A stretch of 8,305 nucleotides of DNA, from positions 1 to 8,305 of the forward strand of contig JBJKPL010000135.1 in the NCBI GenBank assembly GCA_046706345.1, read 5' to 3'. This document shows positions 1 to 6,246 of this stretch, piece after piece. This stretch comes from Sulfidibacterium sp046706345. Lineage in GTDB: Bacteria > Bacteroidota > Bacteroidia > Bacteroidales > F082. Made by a program: the position numbers and the translations under genes. Position 1 is the first letter of the stretch, and each line of letters begins with the position of its first letter. Below the pieces are notes generated by a model, which was not told the origin of the DNA, did no database searches, and saw only the letters and a program-made list of their open reading frames with translations.

Positions 1-131
1 CAAAACCCAAAAATAAAATCGCAGCATCCAACCCATTCTTTCCCCTTTCGGGTTTCTGCCCGCCTGCCCGGTTCATCGTGAAAGGAGAAAGGAGAATTTT
101 TCTACTTTTGCAGCCTAAAAAGCGCGAGATC
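1..131. other. Non-coding leader upstream of argS
   Basis: No gene is supported here. An in-frame ATG at 78 would extend ArgS by 18 residues, but that stretch has no resemblance to the family and overlaps the promoter box at 103-110. A weak inverted repeat (AACCC at 30-34, GGGTT at 50-54, 15-base loop) is too short to call a terminator. The rest shows no structure I can interpret. Confidence 0.5.
103..110 (+). promoter_or_regulatory. Bacteroidota -7 promoter box (TACTTTTG) for argS
   Basis: The sequence fits the TAnnTTTG consensus of the Bacteroidota primary sigma factor. It ends 21 bases before the ATG at 132, close to the spacing of the other two boxes in this window. No clear -33 TTG element is visible about 20 bases upstream. 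If the box is used, transcription starts near 117, which excludes the ATG at 78 as start codon. Confidence 0.5.
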
Positions 132-1922
132 ATGATCGAATCCATTTTAGCAGAGCAGCTGAGTGCGGCGGTAGCCTCGTTGTACCGTCAGAACATGGAA
201 CCGGGGGCGTTTCTGTTGCAGAAAACGCGGCCTGAATTTGAGGGAGATGTGACGGTGGTGGTGTTTCCGTTGCTGAAGCTGTCGCGCAAGGGCCCCGAAG
301 CCACGGGCCAGGAGCTGGGCACGTATCTGCAGGAGCACATGGAAGAAGTTTCGGGTTTCAATGTCATCAAGGGGTTCCTGAACCTGAACATCGCCGATCC
401 TTACTGGATCTCTTTCTTCGAGACGTCGTATGCCGATGCCGGTTACGGGATCCTGAAGGCCCGTCCCGGTGATGCACCGGTGGTGATCGAGTACTCCTCG
501 CCCAACACCAACAAGCCGCTGCACCTGGGTCATGTCCGCAACAACCTGCTGGGCTGGTCGGTGGCCGAGATCCTGAAAGCCAACGGCAAAAACGTGGTGA
601 AGGTGAACCTGGTGAACGACCGGGGCATCCACATCTGCAAATCCATGCTGGCGTGGCAGAAATGGGGCAAAGGTCAGACACCGGAGAACTCCGGTCAGAA
701 AGGCGACAAGCTGGTGGGCGATTTCTACGTGTTGTTCGACAAGGAATACAAGAAGGAGATCGCCGCGCTGACCGCCGAAGGTATGGATGCCGAGGAAGCC
801 CCGCAGAAGGCGCCGCTGATGGTGGAAGCCAAGCAGATGCTGCAGCGCTGGGAAGCCGGCGATGCGGAAGTCCGCGGCCTGTGGGAAGAAATGAACGGCT
901 GGGTGTATGCCGGTTTCGACAAGACTTACGAGCGCATGGGCGTGAATTTCGACAAGATCTATTACGAATCGCAGACCTACCTCCTGGGCAAGGAGCTGGT
1001 AAACGAAGGCCTGGAAAAGAAGATATTTTATAAAAAAGACGACGGCTCGGTGTGGTGCGACCTCACCGGTGAGGGCCTTGACGAGAAGCTGCTGCTGCGT
1101 GCCGACGGCACCTCGGTTTACATGACCCAGGACCTGGGCACTGCCCACCTGCGGTATGAAGACTACACCCCCCAACAGCTCATCTACGTGGTGGGCAACG
1201 AGCAGAACTACCACTTCGACGTGCTGAAGCTGTTGCTGAAGAAACTGGGGAACCGCTGGGCCGAAAACATCTACCACCTGTCGTACGGCATGGTGGAACT
1301 GCCCCACGGCAAGATGAAATCGCGTGAAGGCACCGTGGTGGATGCCGACGAGCTGATGGAGGAAATGGCCGAGACGGCACGCAAGACTTCCGAGGAACTC
1401 GGTAAATTCGACGACTTCACGCCGGAAGAATCGCGGCAGCTCTACGACATGGTCGGCCTGGGAGCGTTGAAATATTTCATCCTGAAGGTGGATCCCAAGA
1501 AAACCATGATGTTTAACCCCGAGGAGTCTATCGACTTCAACGGCAACACGGGTCCCTTCATCCAGTACACCCACGCCCGCATCCAGTCGGTGATGCGCAA
1601 AGCTGCCGACCTGGGCCTGGATTTCCGCAGCCTGGCCTACCGGGACCACATCCCCGAAAGCAAGGAAAAATCGCTGCTGAAGCTGCTGCACGACTTTCCC
1701 ACGGTGGTGAAAGCCGCCGGCGATGCACTGAGTCCTGCACCCATTGCCAACTTCTGTTTCGAAGTCGCCAAGGAGTACAACCAGTTTTACCACGATCTGA
1801 CCATCCTGAAGGAAGAAGACGCGGAGAAACGCAATTTCCGGCTGGCGCTGTCGGACTTCACTGCCAGAACCTTACGTTCGGCCATGCATCTGCTGGGCAT
1901 CGTCCTGCCGGAGCGGATGTAA
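132..1922 (+). CDS. argS: Arginyl-tRNA synthetase (class I)
   Basis: Cytoplasmic enzyme that charges tRNA-Arg with arginine using ATP. The 596-residue product has the full family layout. An N-terminal tRNA D-loop-recognition domain spans about residues 1-95. The class I catalytic core carries the HIGH signature as HLGH (131-134, in NKPLHLGHVRNN) and the KMSKS-equivalent loop as KMKSR (394-398). A C-terminal DALR anticodon-binding helical domain begins around GNTGPF (471-476) and ends in LLGIVLPERM, a typical family terminus. Length is normal. The start at 132 is preferred over an in-frame ATG at 78 because MIESILAEQ matches where family members begin and a promoter box lies between the two. 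It appears to be a single-gene unit, since the next gene has its own promoter box. No truncation or frameshift is seen. Confidence 0.97.
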   Translation: MIESILAEQLSAAVASLYRQNMEPGAFLLQKTRPEFEGDVTVVVFPLLKLSRKGPEATGQELGTYLQEHMEEVSGFNVIKGFLNLNIADPYWISFFETSYADAGYGILKARPGDAPVVIEYSSPNTNKPLHLGHVRNNLLGWSVAEILKANGKNVVKVNLVNDRGIHICKSMLAWQKWGKGQTPENSGQKGDKLVGDFYVLFDKEYKKEIAALTAEGMDAEEAPQKAPLMVEAKQMLQRWEAGDAEVRGLWEEMNGWVYAGFDKTYERMGVNFDKIYYESQTYLLGKELVNEGLEKKIFYKKDDGSVWCDLTGEGLDEKLLLRADGTSVYMTQDLGTAHLRYEDYTPQQLIYVVGNEQNYHFDVLKLLLKKLGNRWAENIYHLSYGMVELPHGKMKSREGTVVDADELMEEMAETARKTSEELGKFDDFTPEESRQLYDMVGLGALKYFILKVDPKKTMMFNPEESIDFNGNTGPFIQYTHARIQSVMRKAADLGLDFRSLAYRDHIPESKEKSLLKLLHDFPTVVKAAGDALSPAPIANFCFEVAKEYNQFYHDLTILKEEDAEKRNFRLALSDFTARTLRSAMHLLGIVLPERM

Positions 1923-1942
1923 CCACAGAGCTTAAAAAGCAC

Positions 1943-1950
1943 TATCTTTG
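1943..1950 (+). promoter_or_regulatory. Bacteroidota -7 promoter box (TATCTTTG) for the mutL cluster
   Basis: This is a perfect TAnnTTTG match, 20 bases after the argS stop and 18 bases before the ATG at 1969. No convincing -33 TTG is visible. It would drive the 104-residue membrane protein and mutL. It may also drive the two rhomboid genes, because no comparable box occurs in the gaps further down. Confidence 0.6.
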
Positions 1951-1968
1951 TAGGATAAATACAATGCC

Positions 1969-2283
1969 ATGCGTTTTACGATTTTCAAGACACCGAAGCC
2001 CAGAAAATTCAACTTTCCCTCGCGGTATTACGACCCGAAGCGTGACGAATGGGAGCACCGGAAGGCGGAGCTGGGATATGATTCCGCGCTGACGCGGGAA
2101 GAACGGATCCGTCTGCAAATGTCAAAACGGTGGGAAAAGAAAGATCAGTTCGGGAAGAGTGCTTCCAGCCGGTATCTGTCGTATTTTATCTATGCCGTGA
2201 TCATCGGCGGCAGCATCTACATCATTCTATACACCAACCTGATCGACAATTTTCTGACACTTTTCGGTGTGGGAACCAAATAA
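1969..2283 (+). CDS. Small single-span membrane protein, Bacteroidota family, upstream of mutL
   Basis: A 104-residue protein of unknown function. The first 65 residues are highly charged and basic, with KPRKFNFPSRYYDP-type text at 10-23 and a run rich in E, R and K at 24-60. One strong hydrophobic segment follows at about 70-88 (YLSYFIYAVIIGGSIYIIL), then a short tail. With the basic part before the span, an N-in single-pass topology is most likely. There is no signal peptide and no catalytic motif. I recall similar small proteins with an RYYDP motif in Bacteroidota, some carrying the database label riboflavin synthase subunit beta. Nothing here supports that enzymatic role. It has its own promoter box and is followed by mutL after only 11 bases, so the two are probably co-transcribed. 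Confidence 0.8.
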   Translation: MRFTIFKTPKPRKFNFPSRYYDPKRDEWEHRKAELGYDSALTREERIRLQMSKRWEKKDQFGKSASSRYLSYFIYAVIIGGSIYIILYTNLIDNFLTLFGVGTK

Positions 2284-2294
2284 GGCGAAGGTTT

Positions 2295-4118
2295 ATGTCG
2301 AATGTCATCAAGCTACTTCCTGATTCCGTTGCCAATCAGATTGCTGCCGGTGAAGTGATCCAGCGGCCGGCATCGGCTGTGAAGGAGCTGCTTGAAAATT
2401 CCGTGGATGCCGGCGCCACGGAGATCCATCTGGTCATCAAGGATGCCGGCAAGACGCTGATCCAGGTCACCGACAACGGCTGTGGCATGTCGGCCATCGA
2501 CATCCGGATGTGTTTCGAGCGCCACGCCACCTCCAAGATCACCAAAGCCGACGATTTGTTTTCCATTCATACGCTGGGTTTCCGCGGGGAAGCCATGGCT
2601 TCCATTGCCGCCATTGCGCAGGTAGAGATCAAAAGCCGGCCCGCAGGCGATGAGCTGGGCAGCTGCCTGCGCATCGAAGGGTCGAAGGTCGTCAGCCAGG
2701 AGCCCTGCTCCTGCCCTGCCGGCACCACGATCATGGTGAAGAATTTGTTCTTCAATGTGCCGGCAAGGAGAAATTTCCTGAAGTCATACAATGCCGAAAC
2801 ACGGCACATCCTCGAGGAATTCAACCGGGTGGCGCTCATCAACCCGGAGATCGCCTTCACCCTGGAACACAACGGCAAGACCGTGTACAACCTGGCGAAA
2901 GGGAGCCTGAAGTCGCGGATCGTCGCTATTTTCGGCAAGGTCTACGACCAGCGGCTGTTGCCGGTAACGCAGACCACGGACCTTTTGTCGGTCAGCGGTT
3001 TTATCCTGAAGCCCGAATTTGCCAAGAAAACACGCGGAGAACAGTATTTCTTCGTGAACCAGCGATACATCAAGCATGCCTATCTGAACCATGCCGTCAC
3101 CAACGCCTTCAGCGAGCTGTTGCCCGGTGATGCGTTCCCGTCGTATTTCCTCCACCTGGAAGTGGATCCTTCGGACATCGACATCAACATCCATCCCACC
3201 AAGACGGAAGTCAACTTCAAGGATGCCCGCTACGTGTATGCCGTGCTGCAGGCCGCCGTCAAGCAGTCGGTGGGCATGCACAACCTGACGCCCACCATTG
3301 ATTTTGATGTGGACCCGAGCATCGAAGCCGCCTTTCAGAATCCTGCCAAAGGCATGGTACGGCAGCCCGAGATCCGGATCAATCCCGATTACAATCCGTT
3401 CGAAACGGATCAAAAGCCTTCCTATCGCGAAAGCAGCCATGTTCAAAGAGAAAAATCTGTTCAACACTGGGAAAAGCTTTTTACGCAGGAACAGTCAAAA
3501 CAGGAACCGGTTATGCCGGAAGATTCCCATGGGATCCGGGAACAACAAGATGCGTCGCCGCATTCCTTTTTTCAGATCCAGCGAAAATTTATCGTCTGCA
3601 ACGTAAGGTCCGGCATGATGCTGATCCATCAGCAGAAAGCCCATGAAAGGATCCTGTACGAGAAGTTCCTGAAGCAGCTTCAGGGGAAAGAACAGGCTTC
3701 GCAGCATCAGTTGTTTCCGGTGGAGGTCCATTTCTCGCCGGAAGATCTCTCCATCCTGGAAGAACTGACGGATTTTCTGAAATCGCTGGGATTTATCCTT
3801 GAGAAAGAAGATTCAGGACAGTATGTGGTCCAGGGCATCCCTGCCGATCTGAATGACAAAGACGTCCGGCTCAGCCTGGAGCGGATCCTCGAAGATTACA
3901 AAACGCAAAATGCCGACCTGGGGAATGACAAGTCCATTCGTCTGGCCCGGGCCATGGCCACCCGGCTTGCCATCCGGTCCGGCGAAAGCCTGAACAAAGA
4001 AGAAATGGCCGATCTTTTCGACCGGCTTTTTGCCTGCCAGCTGCCGGAACAGGCCCCTGACGGCAGTAAAATCATCGGAATCGTGACCAATGACACTTTG
4101 GAAGGATTTTTGAGGTAA
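2295..4118 (+). CDS. mutL: DNA mismatch repair protein MutL
   Basis: Acts with MutS to couple mismatch recognition to strand removal. The 607-residue product has a complete N-terminal GHKL ATPase. IAAGEV lies at 16-21, ELLENSVDAG at 31-40 (E31 and N35 align with E. coli MutL E29 and N33), DNGCGM at 60-65, and the lid and ATP-binding text HATSKI and GFRGEA at 77-100. A transducer domain with SDIDINIHPTKTEV follows. A polar linker of about 340-420 contains a NPDYNPFE segment, and a C-terminal dimerisation domain runs from about 425. The C-terminal endonuclease signature DQHAxxExxxxE reads HQQKAHERILYE at 445-456: the metal-binding Asp is His, while both Glu remain. The CPHGRP-like site reads APDGSK (587-592). 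Nicking activity is therefore doubtful. The start at 2295 gives the canonical N-terminus; the longer open frame from 2130 overlaps the upstream gene out of frame. Confidence 0.96.
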   Translation: MSNVIKLLPDSVANQIAAGEVIQRPASAVKELLENSVDAGATEIHLVIKDAGKTLIQVTDNGCGMSAIDIRMCFERHATSKITKADDLFSIHTLGFRGEAMASIAAIAQVEIKSRPAGDELGSCLRIEGSKVVSQEPCSCPAGTTIMVKNLFFNVPARRNFLKSYNAETRHILEEFNRVALINPEIAFTLEHNGKTVYNLAKGSLKSRIVAIFGKVYDQRLLPVTQTTDLLSVSGFILKPEFAKKTRGEQYFFVNQRYIKHAYLNHAVTNAFSELLPGDAFPSYFLHLEVDPSDIDINIHPTKTEVNFKDARYVYAVLQAAVKQSVGMHNLTPTIDFDVDPSIEAAFQNPAKGMVRQPEIRINPDYNPFETDQKPSYRESSHVQREKSVQHWEKLFTQEQSKQEPVMPEDSHGIREQQDASPHSFFQIQRKFIVCNVRSGMMLIHQQKAHERILYEKFLKQLQGKEQASQHQLFPVEVHFSPEDLSILEELTDFLKSLGFILEKEDSGQYVVQGIPADLNDKDVRLSLERILEDYKTQNADLGNDKSIRLARAMATRLAIRSGESLNKEEMADLFDRLFACQLPEQAPDGSKIIGIVTNDTLEGFLR

Positions 4119-4141
4119 TTTCGAACCGCAATGAAACACCC

Positions 4142-4173
4142 TTGTGAAATGAGAAAAACGGATTTATTCACAA
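4142..4173. repeat. Short inverted repeat between mutL and the first rhomboid gene
   Basis: TTGTGAA (4142-4148) and TTCACAA (4167-4173) are perfect 7-base arms separated by 18 bases, located 15 bases before the rhomboid ATG. The long AT-rich spacer makes a stable hairpin unlikely. It could be an operator, or chance. No TAnnTTTG box is seen in this 69-base gap, so the rhomboid genes may be read through from the mutL unit. Confidence 0.25.
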
Positions 4174-4187
4174 ACAACCGATAACAC

Positions 4188-5051
4188 ATGCAGCAGTACA
4201 GACCAGGCGGCTTCAAGATCTTACCCCCTGTGGTAAAAAACCTGTTGATCATCAACACCCTGATTTTCCTTGCCACGCTGGCATTGCGTAAATATCACAT
4301 CGACCTGATCGATCTGTTCGGGCTTCACTATCCCGGCGCTGCCAACTTCAGGATCTATCAGTTCTTCACCTACATGTTCCTGCACGGGGGCTGGATGCAC
4401 ATCCTCTTCAACATGTTTGCCTTGTGGATGTTCGGCAACGTGGTGGAGAACGTGTGGGGCGGGCGGAAATTTCTGATCTTCTACCTGCTTACGGGACTGG
4501 GTTCGGCGGTAGTTTATCTTATCTGGATCCACTTCTCCCTGGCCCCGAATCTGGATGCGCTGAATCAGATCATCAGCCATCCCACGGTGTCTGCGGTGGA
4601 GGATTATTTTACGAAATACGGCTTCCGCATCGGCTCCGTCAATCCGCTGATCACGCAACACGACATTTCGCTGTTCAACCAGAACATGAATCTGCTGAGC
4701 CAGGGACAGGCCAATGCCGACATCATGCAACAGATCGTGACCTTCCTTTCCAACTACAAGGTGGAAATGCTGAACCAGATGGTGGTAATCGGCGCATCGG
4801 GCGCTATTTTCGGACTGCTGCTGGCCTTCGGTATGATGTTCCCCAATTCCATCATCTATCTGTATTTTGCCATTCCCATCAAGGCCAAGTGGTTTGTGCT
4901 GGGTTACGGCCTGTTGGAGCTTTTTTCGGGCCTCAGCAACCGGCCGGGTGACAATGTGGCACACTTCGCCCACGTCGGCGGGATGCTGGTGGGACTGGCG
5001 ATCATTTATTACTGGAAAAAACACGGCAAATTTTTCGGGCCGGAAATATAG
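4188..5051 (+). CDS. Rhomboid family intramembrane serine protease (first of a tandem pair)
   Basis: A 287-residue polytopic inner-membrane protease that should cleave transmembrane substrates within the bilayer; the substrate is unknown. The first membrane span is at about 16-34. The conserved L1 and TM2 block FLHGGWMHILFNM carries H71 and N75, matching E. coli GlpG H150 and N154. The serine motif GASGA has the nucleophile at S204, and AHFAHVGG at 258-265 supplies the catalytic His (H262). The dyad is intact, so activity is expected. Unusually, about 75-80 mostly polar residues (about 118-195) lie between the third span and the serine, where GlpG has a short loop. By the standard rhomboid topology this insert would face the periplasm. 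The ATG follows mutL by 69 bases, and the second rhomboid begins 9 bases after this stop, so the two are almost certainly co-transcribed. Confidence 0.93.
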   Translation: MQQYRPGGFKILPPVVKNLLIINTLIFLATLALRKYHIDLIDLFGLHYPGAANFRIYQFFTYMFLHGGWMHILFNMFALWMFGNVVENVWGGRKFLIFYLLTGLGSAVVYLIWIHFSLAPNLDALNQIISHPTVSAVEDYFTKYGFRIGSVNPLITQHDISLFNQNMNLLSQGQANADIMQQIVTFLSNYKVEMLNQMVVIGASGAIFGLLLAFGMMFPNSIIYLYFAIPIKAKWFVLGYGLLELFSGLSNRPGDNVAHFAHVGGMLVGLAIIYYWKKHGKFFGPEI

Positions 5052-5060
5052 TTGGGAATC

Positions 5061-5993
5061 ATGGACCGATACGACAATTTTCAGTTTCGCAGAAAGAGCA
5101 CCGGAGAGATCCTGCACGACATCTTCCTGTCGAAGCATGTCCTTTCGCGGCTGATCCTCATCAACACGATCATTTTTTTACTGGCGAATATCTCGACGCT
5201 GGGGACCTGGCTGTTTACGGGCGCCATCCCGCAGCTGAGTCCGCTGGGCACCCTGATGGCCCTGCCTTCTGCACCGGGTGACCTGTTGAGCAAACCCTGG
5301 ACCGTGCTCACTTACATGTTCCTGCATGAAGCTTTCTTCCACTGGTTTTTCAATATGCTGGTGCTGTATTTCGCCGGGCTGTTGTTTATGGAATATCTCA
5401 GCCAGCGCAAGCTGCTGATCACCTATCTGATCGGCGGGCTTGTGGGGGCAATATTTTTTGTGGTGGCGTTCAATATCTTTCCTGCATTTGCCCGCATCCG
5501 GTCCATTTCAGTGGCGCTGGGGGCCTCGGCGTCCATCCTGGCGATCCTCATCGCCATCTCCACTTACGTGCCGGATTACAACGTGCATTTGTTCCTGATC
5601 GGCCGGGTGAAGCTGAAATACCTGGCCATTGCACTGGTGATCCTGGACATCCTGAGCATCCAGTCGGCGAATCCGGGCGGCCACATTGCCCACATCGGCG
5701 GGGCGGTCTGGGGATTCATTTACGGTTATTCCCTGCGCAAGGGCACGGATTTATACCGTATTTTCGACCATTGGAAGCTGCCGTCGCTTTCCTTCAAACG
5801 ACGGAAATATCAAAAATTCAGCACCCTCCGCCCCGAATCGGGACGGCCGCTGACGGATGAAGAATACAACCGGAACCGGGCGGTAACACAGGAAGAAATT
5901 GATAAGATCCTGGAAAAGATCTCCCAATCGGGCTACGACAGCCTCAGCAAAGCCGAGAAAGAACTCCTGTTCAAATCCAGCAACCGGAAATAA
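5061..5993 (+). CDS. Rhomboid family intramembrane serine protease with C-terminal extension (second of a tandem pair)
   Basis: A 310-residue membrane protease. The first span is at about 30-45. MFLHEAFFHWFFNML holds H94 and N98. The serine is S156 in GASAS, with Ala where most rhomboids have Gly after the nucleophile, and the His is H211 in GGHIAHIGG. All key catalytic residues are present. After the last span (about 212-226) comes a basic cytoplasmic stretch, then a compact charged domain at about 259-305 with the text RPLTDEEYN, EEIDKILEKIS and GYDSLSKAEKELL. I associate this with DUF6576, found at the C-terminus of Bacteroidota rhomboids. The start at ATG 5061 is preferred over an in-frame TTG at 5052. 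It differs from its upstream neighbour in lacking the long loop before the serine and in having the tail, so the two are paralogues of different subtype rather than a recent duplication. Confidence 0.92.
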   Translation: MDRYDNFQFRRKSTGEILHDIFLSKHVLSRLILINTIIFLLANISTLGTWLFTGAIPQLSPLGTLMALPSAPGDLLSKPWTVLTYMFLHEAFFHWFFNMLVLYFAGLLFMEYLSQRKLLITYLIGGLVGAIFFVVAFNIFPAFARIRSISVALGASASILAILIAISTYVPDYNVHLFLIGRVKLKYLAIALVILDILSIQSANPGGHIAHIGGAVWGFIYGYSLRKGTDLYRIFDHWKLPSLSFKRRKYQKFSTLRPESGRPLTDEEYNRNRAVTQEEIDKILEKISQSGYDSLSKAEKELLFKSSNRK

Positions 5994-6024
5994 CCGGCCG
6001 GAATATTTAAATTCATGCGCCGGT
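5993..6024 (+). terminator. Hairpin after the second rhomboid gene, possible terminator
   Basis: ACCGGC (5993-5998, overlapping the last base of the stop codon) pairs with GCCGGT (6019-6024). An inner GAAT (6001-6004) pairs with ATTC (6011-6014) around an ATTTAA loop. An asymmetric internal loop separates the two stems. No T-run follows, so this is not a canonical intrinsic terminator. Its position at the end of the cluster and before a new promoter box suggests a 3'-end structure. Confidence 0.35.
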
Positions 6025-6045
6025 AACAACGTAAAGTGAAATCAT

Positions 6046-6053
6046 TATATTTG
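6046..6053 (+). promoter_or_regulatory. Bacteroidota -7 promoter box (TATATTTG) upstream of the small ORF and activase operon
   Basis: This is a perfect TAnnTTTG match lying 19 bases before the ATG of the 33-codon ORF at 6073, the same geometry as at argS and the mutL cluster. No better box is found between 6174 and the activase ATG; TATTCGTG near 6222 matches only half of the consensus. It is therefore the likeliest promoter for the glycyl radical enzyme operon, which would have a leader of nearly 190 bases. A -33 TTG is not evident. Confidence 0.55.
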
Positions 6054-6072
6054 TGGTGTTAAACCCAAAAAA

Positions 6073-6174
6073 ATGTTGTTTACGCAGCATACGACCGAGA
6101 TTCACAGCGCCAATATGTTCATCAAGATGTACGGGCGGTTTTGCCGTCATCTGTATGAATGCTGGATCAAGTGA
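6073..6174 (+). CDS. Possible 33-residue small protein or leader peptide
   Basis: An ATG preceded by an A-rich stretch opens 33 codons ending in TGA. The peptide starts MLFTQHTTEIHSANM and ends CRHLYECWIK. It is basic and aromatic, has two Cys (24 and 30), three His and one Trp, no proline and no clear membrane span. Support for coding: a perfect promoter box 19 bases upstream of the ATG, and G or C at the third position in 23 of 32 codons after the start, like the neighbouring genes. The following 72 bases look unlike coding sequence. I recognise no family. It may be an independent small protein, a translated leader of the activase operon, or a remnant. Absence of proline argues against a simple proline or hydroxyproline attenuation peptide. 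Confidence 0.4.
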   Translation: MLFTQHTTEIHSANMFIKMYGRFCRHLYECWIK

Positions 6175-6246
6175 TCTTTACCTGCCTTTCCTTTTCCCTT
6201 TCCGGGGAATCTTTTTCCGTGTATTCGTGCGTTTAAACTTCATTGT
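6175..6246. other. Pyrimidine-rich leader before the activase gene, with weak hairpin
   Basis: The first half is nearly all C and T. TTCCC (6194-6198) can pair with GGGAA (6205-6209) across a six-base loop, and a run of five T follows at 6212-6216. This has the shape of a very weak intrinsic terminator or attenuator between the small ORF and the activase. The five-pair stem is too short to be confident. No Shine-Dalgarno precedes the ATG at 6247. Confidence 0.25.

Noticed and set aside
78..131. Upstream in-frame ATG extending ArgS by 18 residues
   Set aside because: The extension is non-homologous, and the likely promoter box at 103-110 lies inside it.
147..1793. A 548-codon open frame on the minus strand opposite argS
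   Set aside because: It is a shadow of a strongly GC3-biased gene. Its translation is repetitive in His, Gln, Val and Leu with no recognisable domain, while the + strand is unambiguous ArgS.
4142..4173. CRP-type operator from the TTGTGAA and TTCACAA arms
   Set aside because: CRP half-sites are separated by about 6 bases between TGTGA and TCACA; here the separation is far larger. Kept only as a low-confidence inverted repeat.
4221..5138. A 305-codon open frame on the minus strand across the two rhomboid genes
   Set aside because: It overlaps two well-supported genes, and its composition (His, Gln, Asp, Val rich) is typical of antisense frames. No promoter box or domain supports it.
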